This document shows positions 6,436 through 11,671 of a DNA stretch of 11,671 nt, piece by piece (the stretch's first letter is position 1; every line of letters begins with the position of its first letter). A program made the translations under genes and the position numbers. Location: positions 1-11,671 of the forward strand of contig DATIHQ010000014.1 of assembly GCA_035480535.1 (NCBI GenBank), given 5' to 3'. The notes under the pieces were generated by a model. The model had not been told where the DNA came from and searched no databases. It saw nothing but the letters and a program-made list of their open reading frames with translations. The DNA comes from DATIHQ01 sp035480535. GTDB taxonomy: Bacteria > Chlamydiota > Chlamydiia > Chlamydiales > SM23-39.

Positions 6436-7329
6436 ATGCGATTTTTGCTTGCTTGTTTGCTCCTCGTCTCTTCGCTCCATGCAAAATGGGAGAAAGTGAC
6501 CTATCCTTTAACGACCGATCCAATCGATGTCGTCATCCCCTGCTCGCCGAAAGATTTGGAAACACTGGAACTTTGCATCGACGGGATCAAACAATATGGC
6601 GCGAACTTGCGGCGCATTATTGTCGTGTCGAAAGAGAAACTGACCGATAAGGCAGAATGGTTTGATGAGGCAAAATTTCCTTTTGATAAAGAGCAAGTTG
6701 CGCTTGAGATCTTCGGGGGCGATGCAGTGGCGGCCCAAGAATTCATCGACCATCCCAAGACGCGGATCGGCTGGATCTATCAACAGCTTTTAAAGTTCTA
6801 TACTCCTTTTGTGATTCCAGATATTTCGCCCAATGTATTGATCCTGGACTCCGATGTCATTTTCATCAAGCCAGTCTCCTTTATGGGTGAGCAGGGAGAG
6901 CCGCTGTTTGCCTCCTCGCGGGAATATACGCAAGAGTATATGGACCATGCGAATCGCCTGCTGCCCGATTTCAAAAGAGTTCATCCCGCCAGGTCGGGCG
7001 TTGCCCATCACATGCTCTTTCAAAAGCCCATTCTCGAAGATCTGCTGCAAGTCATAAAAAAACGGCATCAGGCTGAGCCGTGGAAAGCAATCTTGCGCTG
7101 CATCGATCGGAATGTTCTCTACGCCTCTTCAATGTCGGAGTATGAGATCTACTTTAACTTTGCGTTCCTCCGCACAACCCAAGCAACTCTTCGCCCGCTC
7201 CGCTCGATCAATATCGTAGCGCTCCGCCTCTTTAGCATTTATTCCAAGCATCACTATGATTTCATCACGTGCCACAGTTGGGCGCGCGATCTCCCATTCA
7301 CCTTTATGTTGTATGAAGATGGTAGGTAA
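6436..7329 (+). CDS. DUF6492-like putative glycosyltransferase, signal-peptide bearing
   Basis: A protein of 297 residues starting with MRFLLACLLLVSSLHA, a classic signal peptide. PIDVVIPCSPKDLETLELCI (residues 29-48) looks like the first strand and loop of a GT-A fold. NVLILDSDVIF holds D138-S-D140, a DxD metal site, and SGVAHHML (H191-H192) is a late histidine pair typical of such folds. IGWIYQQLLKFY before the DxD matches my memory of the DUF6492 family, often found beside polysaccharide genes. Expected activity is sugar transfer from a nucleotide donor; specificity is unknown. A degenerate copy of this domain forms the second half of the protein at 8212-9846. This is the first gene of the plus-strand operon. 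No Shine-Dalgarno precedes the ATG, and the next gene overlaps its end. Confidence 0.75.
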   Translation: MRFLLACLLLVSSLHAKWEKVTYPLTTDPIDVVIPCSPKDLETLELCIDGIKQYGANLRRIIVVSKEKLTDKAEWFDEAKFPFDKEQVALEIFGGDAVAAQEFIDHPKTRIGWIYQQLLKFYTPFVIPDISPNVLILDSDVIFIKPVSFMGEQGEPLFASSREYTQEYMDHANRLLPDFKRVHPARSGVAHHMLFQKPILEDLLQVIKKRHQAEPWKAILRCIDRNVLYASSMSEYEIYFNFAFLRTTQATLRPLRSINIVALRLFSIYSKHHYDFITCHSWARDLPFTFMLYEDGR

Positions 7330-8215
7330 ATTTCTTTTTCTTTTGGCCTGGGCTTCTGCGGTTTTTGCGGAAGATATTGGCGTGACGTATGAGTTTAGCG
7401 GGGGCAGATTCGGCGATAATCTGCTCAGCTACCTGCACGCCAAGTGGTTTGCTTATGAGCGGAATATTCCCCTTCTCTACAAGAGTTTTCCCCTCTCTTC
7501 GAAACTGAAGATGGATGGGGAGGAGAAGAAACTCGATGTGATCGCCACGGCTCGTTTCCGCGTCTATCTGGAGAATGGGGACACTTCGCAGGGCAATGCG
7601 CTTTATATCTGCCCTTATTTCCCCGAAGATCCTTGGGAACTGGAGCATACCCTGAATGCGGGCGGCAAGGCTTGGTTTCGTTTTCCGGTCAATTGGAAAG
7701 ATCCAGGTTTTCGCGCGGCGGCGCTGAAGATGATCGAGCCAAAAGGGGCTCTTGATTTGATTTTGCCTCCCGGGGGGTGCATCTCCATCGCCATCCATGT
7801 GCGCGAAGGAGGGGGTCACGATGGCAGTGAGATCCAACAGATGTGGCCCACAAAATTTCCGCCGATCGATTTCTACATCGATGCGCTCCGCACCTTGATG
7901 CATCGGTTGGGAGGGAGGCCTATTTATTGTTATCTCTTTACAGATGCCAGAGAGCCGAAGGATATTGCAAAGCAGATTGAAAAAGCTGTTCCCGGCGTGA
8001 CGCTTCACTACAGGAAGAAAAACAACCGCTTCAATGCCAATATTCTCGAGGATTTTTTCTCTCTTTTTCACTATGACATCTTGATCCGCTCCCATTCCCA
8101 CTTTAGTCAGGTTCCCTCCCTGCTGCACGACTACGCAGCGGTCTATTCCCTCGACGAACCGGGTAAAGGAAGCTGGAAAATTGACGAAGAAATTTTCCAG
8201 AGACTCCTTCGATGA
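7313..8215 (+). CDS. GGRFGDN-family putative fucosyltransferase-like glycosyltransferase (paralog B)
   Basis: A protein of 300 residues, paralogous along its whole length to the product of 1690-2622. Shared blocks are VTYEFSGGRFGDNLLSYLHAK (residues 24-44), the ICPYFPEDPWEL block, the VNWKDPGFR block, AIHVREGGGHD (H162, R164), FYIDALRTL, PIYCYLFTDA and ILEDFFSLFHYDILIRSHSHF. The conserved HxR and late Ser/His-Asn/His-Phe segment resemble GT11/O-fucosyltransferase folds, so a GDP-sugar transferase is inferred. The chosen ATG at 7313 gives MKMVGKFLFLLAWASAVFAE, a good signal peptide; an ATG at 7319 is equally possible. An ATG at 7256 would add an unlikely leader inside the previous gene. It overlaps the upstream gene by 17 nt and the downstream gene by ATGA, so translation is probably coupled. 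Confidence 0.72.
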   Translation: MKMVGKFLFLLAWASAVFAEDIGVTYEFSGGRFGDNLLSYLHAKWFAYERNIPLLYKSFPLSSKLKMDGEEKKLDVIATARFRVYLENGDTSQGNALYICPYFPEDPWELEHTLNAGGKAWFRFPVNWKDPGFRAAALKMIEPKGALDLILPPGGCISIAIHVREGGGHDGSEIQQMWPTKFPPIDFYIDALRTLMHRLGGRPIYCYLFTDAREPKDIAKQIEKAVPGVTLHYRKKNNRFNANILEDFFSLFHYDILIRSHSHFSQVPSLLHDYAAVYSLDEPGKGSWKIDEEIFQRLLR

Positions 8216-9846
8216 AATTCTGGCTTTTTTTTCTTCTGGTCACACAGCTATTTGCGGAGCATGCGATTGTCTATGTGCATGTGGGGCCGATGCTTCCTTC
8301 TTATTTGCCTGCGGCGATTGACCAGGCGCGATTGTTTAACCCCAATTGCCCCATTTATGTCATCGGCAATGAGGCGGCGCTGGCGGCGCTGCCCGGGGAC
8401 AAGGCAGTGGCGGTGGCTTGCGAGTCGCTGCAGCCGAGCGCAGAACATATGGAATTCCAAACCAGAGATCGCAATAGCGGCCTCTTCCGCTACGCCTCGG
8501 AGCGTTTTTATTATCTGGAAGAGTTCGTACGGGCACGTGGGTTGCGGAATGTCTTCCACATGGAAAACGATGTCATGCTGTTTGTTGAGCTCGAGAAGAT
8601 GCTGCCCGTTTTTAGTGCGTATTATGAGGGGAAGCTGGGTTTGACTCTCGACAACGATGAGCGGTGCATCCCTGGATTTGTCTATGTGGCTGATGGGGAG
8701 TGTTTGGGTGAACTGGTGAAATTCATGGCGTCGCGCGTCGATTCGGGCGCCTTCGATATGTTCCTCCTCGCCCAATTTCACAACGCGACGGGTGGTAAAT
8801 GGAGCAGCACCCTGCCAATCATTCTCCCCTCTTATGCGGAACTGCGCAGCAATGTGGGCCATGTTCCGCGCGAGGGGGCAGCCTATTCGAATCATTTTGG
8901 AGAGTTTCAAGGGATTTTCGACGCCGCTTGCCTGGGACAATATTGGAAAGGGATCGATCCCAATTATCACGCTAATTCAAAACCAGGCTTCATCAATGAG
9001 AGCTGCCTCTTCAATCCCGCTTTTCTTCGATTGGAATGGATAAGGGATGAACAGGGCAGAGCCGTTCCCCATTTCCGTTATAAAGAAGAACTGTTTCCCA
9101 TCTTCAATTTACACATCAATTGCAAAGATCTAGCCGCTTTCTTTTCGCTCAATCGCGATCTGCCGCCCCCGCCTGAGCCTCCAAAGCCCATCGAGAAGGT
9201 GCGCTACGCCTTGACGGTTGAACCGATCGATGCGGTGATTGTTTGCCCTGCGCGCGATTCTCTACTGGATCGATGCATCGAGAGCGTTCGTCCTTTTGTA
9301 AGGCGCGTTGTTGTGGTTTCCCCTGAGCCTTTTAGCGATAGGGCCGAGTGGTTCGATGAGAAAAAACTTCCCTTTTCGCGCGCGCAAATTGGAGAGGAGC
9401 TCTTTCATGGAGATAAGCTGGCATTGACCCGCTTTCAATATCAGGCGCGGAGCCCGCTGCAACGCCTCTACCGGCAATTGTCCAAACTCTATGCCCCGCG
9501 GCTCATCCCCGATCTCTCTTCCAATGTATTAGTGCTTGAGTCCGATGCTTTTTTCACGAGCGCAAATCGATGGATGAATGAAAAGGGAGAACCGATCTTC
9601 ACCGCCTCTAAGACGTCTTTTCCCCCATTTGCTTCTCTATTCTTAACTCAGATAGAGCCGTCCTGGGCGCGCACCTCGCTTGTGCAGCGGCCCATTCTCG
9701 AAGATCTCTTTGAGCAACTCGGCGAGCCATGGAGAGCGATCTGCCAGCTCGATAAAGGACTTTTCTCTCAGCCCTCTTTTTCAGCCTTCGATCTCTATTC
9801 CTACTTTGCCCTACTGCGCACCGAACAGGTAAAAATGGTGAAGTAA
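8212..9846 (+). CDS. Bimodular glycosyltransferase: GT-A-like N-half fused to degenerate DUF6492-like C-half
   Basis: A protein of 544 residues with signal peptide MKFWLFFLLVTQLFAE. The first module (about 18-315) starts AIVYVHVGPMLPSYLPAAID and has NVFHMENDVMLF with E118-N-D120 at the place of a DxD motif, so it looks like a GT-A glycosyltransferase. A proline-rich linker (PPPPEPPKP, 318-326) leads to a second module that clearly matches the protein at 6436-7329: EPIDAVIVCPARDS, FSDRAEWFDEKKLPF, NVLVLESDAFF, RPILEDLFEQL. In this module the DxD is E443-S-D445, the SGVAHHM histidines are replaced (ARTSLVQ), and the end is about 45-50 residues shorter. It may be a non-catalytic or decaying domain. 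The start overlaps the previous stop (ATGA). It is the last gene of the plus-strand operon before the tandem repeat. Confidence 0.78.
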   Translation: MKFWLFFLLVTQLFAEHAIVYVHVGPMLPSYLPAAIDQARLFNPNCPIYVIGNEAALAALPGDKAVAVACESLQPSAEHMEFQTRDRNSGLFRYASERFYYLEEFVRARGLRNVFHMENDVMLFVELEKMLPVFSAYYEGKLGLTLDNDERCIPGFVYVADGECLGELVKFMASRVDSGAFDMFLLAQFHNATGGKWSSTLPIILPSYAELRSNVGHVPREGAAYSNHFGEFQGIFDAACLGQYWKGIDPNYHANSKPGFINESCLFNPAFLRLEWIRDEQGRAVPHFRYKEELFPIFNLHINCKDLAAFFSLNRDLPPPPEPPKPIEKVRYALTVEPIDAVIVCPARDSLLDRCIESVRPFVRRVVVVSPEPFSDRAEWFDEKKLPFSRAQIGEELFHGDKLALTRFQYQARSPLQRLYRQLSKLYAPRLIPDLSSNVLVLESDAFFTSANRWMNEKGEPIFTASKTSFPPFASLFLTQIEPSWARTSLVQRPILEDLFEQLGEPWRAICQLDKGLFSQPSFSAFDLYSYFALLRTEQVKMVK

Positions 9847-9988
9847 TCTTCAAGATCAACGCTTTATGTGGGATTGCACGGGATTGCACGGGATTGCACG
9901 GGATTGCACGGAACATAATTTTTTGCAGGAAAGCTAATAAATTGGAAGTCCTTTGATGGGTAACGCAATGTAACTGAGGTCTAGGACT
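9847..9988. promoter_or_regulatory. Intergenic region with tandem repeat and likely promoter of the DUF4431-like gene
   Basis: The 142 bp lie between the end of the bimodular gene and the next start. They hold the 10-bp tandem repeat and then an AT-rich stretch (9912-9945). I see no convincing -35/-10 pair: CATAAT at 9914-9919 lies only 14 bp after one TTGCAC of the repeat. GAGGT at 9976-9980, eight bases before the ATG at 9989, is a good ribosome binding site. No hairpin terminator is obvious after the upstream stop codon. Confidence 0.4.
9870..9911. repeat. 10-bp tandem repeat GGGATTGCAC, 4.2 perfect copies
   Basis: Four identical copies of GGGATTGCAC start at 9870, 9880, 9890 and 9900, followed by GG. 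The period of about one helical turn puts each copy on the same face of the DNA. The array lies 24 bp past the stop of the bimodular gene and 77 bp before the next start. Perfect identity implies recent expansion, so copy number may vary between strains. Confidence 0.95.
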
Positions 9989-10891
9989 ATGAGAATTCTT
10001 TTTGTCATCTTTTTATACTGCTTTAACCCTCTTGCGTCTCAAGAATGGAGCGGTGCACTGCAGGCAACATTGCATGGGAAATTGGTGCGGAAACATTTCC
10101 ATGCCCCAAGAGTAGTTGAAAATCCACCCTTTGGCTGGTTCATGGAACTCGATAGTTCTTCTGAAAAACAGATCATCAACCTTTTCAAAGAGTTGAGTCC
10201 AGAAGAACAGATGCTTTTTGACGATGTCGATTTAAAAAGTGTCCGCTTGGCGGTCCATCGATCTGGCCTGCGAGCCTGGTGCCAAAATCATTGCAATGAA
10301 GTGGTTGTGGTTGAGGGCGAAATTCGAGAACCTGAATTCTTCAAAGAACTTCGCTGTTTTTACTTCGATCCACAGGAAGTGGAACCTCCAATCACACAGG
10401 AAGAAACAAGTAGGGACTTTCGGGCGTTTGATGATGGATGCTGGGAATCCAGTACAACTCATTGGACAGAGGATGATTTTCTAGATGAATCTTTGGTATT
10501 GCCCGAAGATGAGCTTGAACGATTGGTTTCTTTAACAGGAGAGTTGCGATTGCATATTTTGAATGGAGTTCCTGAACAAGAATCAATTGAAGTAGAAGGA
10601 TTCCCCTATTATTCTTGGATAGTGGAATTGCATCCCGAATCTTTTGAAATTGCTTGCCATACACCCGTTCGCGCTTCTTTTCAATCGCCGGGAACGATTC
10701 GTTCTTCTCCTCATTGTCATGAGATGGCTTTAACGGGGAATTACGATCAAGACTGGCTCTGTGATCATCTCAATCAAACAGTCACTGTCTCAGGGTATTT
10801 ATGGCACGCGCATACAGGACATCATCCTACTCCTATCATGATGGATTCGGAACCTTGGGATCGGCCCGCAAAGGATCCCGCAAAGGATTAG
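9989..10891 (+). CDS. Secreted protein with two DUF4431-like repeats
   Basis: A protein of 300 residues with leader MRILFVIFLYCFNPLASQ. The C-terminal half matches my recall of DUF4431: LTGELRLHILNG from residue 182, a SWIVELHPES strand, DHLNQTVTVSGYLWHAHTGHH with H275-T-G-H278-H279. The N-terminal half is a diverged copy: LHGKLVRKHF from residue 28, FGWFMELDSSS, then CNEVVVVEGEI, lacking the TGHH motif. An acidic linker (about 134-178) joins them. Function is unknown; the pattern suggests small beta-barrel domains acting in the envelope or outside the cell. It has its own ribosome site (GAGGT, 8 nt upstream) and is visibly more AT-rich than its neighbours: a 60-base sample at 10561-10620 has 22 G+C. 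It is not obviously part of the glycosylation operons. The protein ends in a duplicated PAKD. Confidence 0.7.
   Translation: MRILFVIFLYCFNPLASQEWSGALQATLHGKLVRKHFHAPRVVENPPFGWFMELDSSSEKQIINLFKELSPEEQMLFDDVDLKSVRLAVHRSGLRAWCQNHCNEVVVVEGEIREPEFFKELRCFYFDPQEVEPPITQEETSRDFRAFDDGCWESSTTHWTEDDFLDESLVLPEDELERLVSLTGELRLHILNGVPEQESIEVEGFPYYSWIVELHPESFEIACHTPVRASFQSPGTIRSSPHCHEMALTGNYDQDWLCDHLNQTVTVSGYLWHAHTGHHPTPIMMDSEPWDRPAKDPAKD
10865..10888 (+). repeat. 12-bp tandem duplication at the 3' end of the DUF4431-like gene
   Basis: CCCGCAAAGGAT occurs twice back to back just before the TAG stop, giving PAKDPAKD at the C-terminus. It is in frame and looks like a simple slippage duplication. Confidence 0.85.
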
Positions 10892-10900
10892 GGGCCGAGT

Positions 10901-11671
10901 CTATAGGCCATAATTTAATGCATCGGTTTTGGCTTGGGCGATGAGGCTGAGCCAGTAGGGCAGGTAGCGGCGATCGAGGGAGAAGGAAGCGTGGGTGAAT
11001 TCGTCATACTTTTGATTGAGGAAGGATTCTGTGACTTCTTCCCACTCTTGGATGACGATGACGGGGAGGCCGTCGTAGACGGCGTCGAGGGGGGAGGTTT
11101 TGACGATGGGGAAGGAATCGAGATAGAGCGCTTCCCAGAGGCGGTGGGTGTCGAGGCCGTTGCCGCGGGGAGCGAGGATGAATTTGGAGGAAGATAGGTC
11201 GTTGAGATAGATGTCAAAGCGGCGCTTGCCCGGGCGATAGGAAAAGGGGGCGTAGCCAAAGAGGTGAAAAAGAGGCCAGCGCTCAGCGTGATAATTCTGG
11301 ATGGTGAAGTTAAAGTAGAGGAGATGCTGTTTGCTTTTTGGTTTGGCGATGGCATTTTGTAGAACTTCGGGATTGCCATGGCCCCAGTAGCGATTGGCAA
11401 TGCCGATGGGAATGGGGTGGAGCTTGGGGTGAGCGGCCTCTACATTCTGTGCAAACCAGGCGATGAGTTTGGGGTCGTCGAGAAGCGCTTGGTTAGGCCC
11501 CGGCGCAGGATGATCGCTATTGTGGGAGACGAGAACGTAAGGGTGGGCCAGGCGGGGATGAATTTCGCGGAAAAAGAGATCGATCATGTCTGTCTTGACA
11601 AAGATGGCGCTGCCAGGTTGAACGGCTGCGGGATCGAGAGTAGCATCTTCTTCATCATAGACATAGTCGCA
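10901..11671 (-). CDS. Exostosin-like (GT47-type) glycosyltransferase, 5' end cut by window edge
   Basis: The frame is open from the right edge (first visible residues CDYVYDEEDATLDP) to TAG at 10901-10903, giving 256 residues. The ATG at 11587 is internal: 28 upstream codons stay in frame and align with residues 38 onward of the left-edge paralog (CDYAYDE). About 37 N-terminal residues, probably including a signal peptide, lie outside the window. The diagnostic stretch is SKFILAPRGNGLDTHRLWEA, then LYLDSFPIVK and GLPVIVIQEWEEVT. Earlier shared blocks are IHPRLAHPYVLVSHNSDH and KLHPIPIGIANRYW. It is a predicted GT-B glycosyltransferase with unknown donor. It converges on the DUF4431-like gene with only 9 bp between stops and no visible terminator hairpin. 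Confidence 0.77.
   Translation of the reverse strand, partial: CDYVYDEEDATLDPAAVQPGSAIFVKTDMIDLFFREIHPRLAHPYVLVSHNSDHPAPGPNQALLDDPKLIAWFAQNVEAAHPKLHPIPIGIANRYWGHGNPEVLQNAIAKPKSKQHLLYFNFTIQNYHAERWPLFHLFGYAPFSYRPGKRRFDIYLNDLSSSKFILAPRGNGLDTHRLWEALYLDSFPIVKTSPLDAVYDGLPVIVIQEWEEVTESFLNQKYDEFTHASFSLDRRYLPYWLSLIAQAKTDALNYGL

Noticed and set aside
7304..8128. 274-residue minus-strand ORF
   Set aside because: It is fully antisense to paralog B, whose blocks are conserved with paralog A in the sense frame; no signal or motif in the antisense frame.
8248..8970. 240-residue minus-strand ORF
   Set aside because: Antisense shadow of the first module of the bimodular glycosyltransferase.
9870..9911. Possible CRISPR array
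   Set aside because: The repeats are 10 bp and directly abut with no spacers, and no cas genes are near.
9608..9916. 102-residue minus-strand ORF containing a repetitive AIPCNPVQSR start
   Set aside because: Its start is translation of the 10-bp tandem repeat, and the rest is antisense to the end of a real gene.
10889..10912. Bidirectional terminator between the convergent genes
   Set aside because: Only a weak GGCC...GGCC pairing and a short AT stretch are visible; not enough for a call.

Overview
The window is a dense cluster of glycan-modifying genes. The repeated arrangement of one enzyme per gene, each starting with a short signal-peptide-like segment, suggests a Gram-negative, probably host-associated bacterium. 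An amoeba- or animal-associated Chlamydiota-type organism is my best guess, but no marker gene here proves it. I see no rRNA, tRNA, CRISPR array, transposase or phage gene.

Left block, minus strand (6345 down to the left edge): seven genes lie head to tail with overlaps or at most 1 nt between them, so they probably form one operon. In transcription order they are a GT10 alpha-1,3-fucosyltransferase (5341-6345), a GT11 alpha-1,2-fucosyltransferase (4376-5356), a methyltransferase-like protein with a TPR-like tail (3368-4375), a GT2 glycosyltransferase (2619-3371), an unnamed GGRFGDN-motif fucosyltransferase-like protein (1690-2622), a second GT11 enzyme (783-1688), and an exostosin-like glycosyltransferase cut by the left edge (1-790). 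A 94-bp inverted-repeat element is inserted at the junction of the first two genes and is read through by the second.

Middle block, plus strand (6436-9846): a divergent three-gene operon starts 90 bp away. It encodes a DUF6492-like glycosyltransferase, a second GGRFGDN-family protein, and a bimodular glycosyltransferase whose C-terminal half is a degenerate, shortened relative of the first gene of this block. After a 142-bp gap holding four perfect copies of a 10-bp tandem repeat comes a more AT-rich gene for a secreted protein with two DUF4431-like repeats (9989-10891). Converging on it from the right edge is a second exostosin-like gene, paralogous to the one at the left edge.

Together these genes look like a kit for building or capping fucosylated, possibly methylated, glycans. 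There is no flippase, polymerase, initiating sugar-phosphate transferase or nucleotide-sugar biosynthesis gene in view, so it is not an ordinary O-antigen or capsule locus. All ten genes whose N-terminus is visible appear to carry an export signal, although the enzymes should need nucleotide sugars or SAM, which are cytosolic in bacteria. The most interesting hypothesis is a set of exported enzymes that act on host glycans, or in a host compartment, to make host-like structures. That is inference; the signal peptides and families are read from the sequence.
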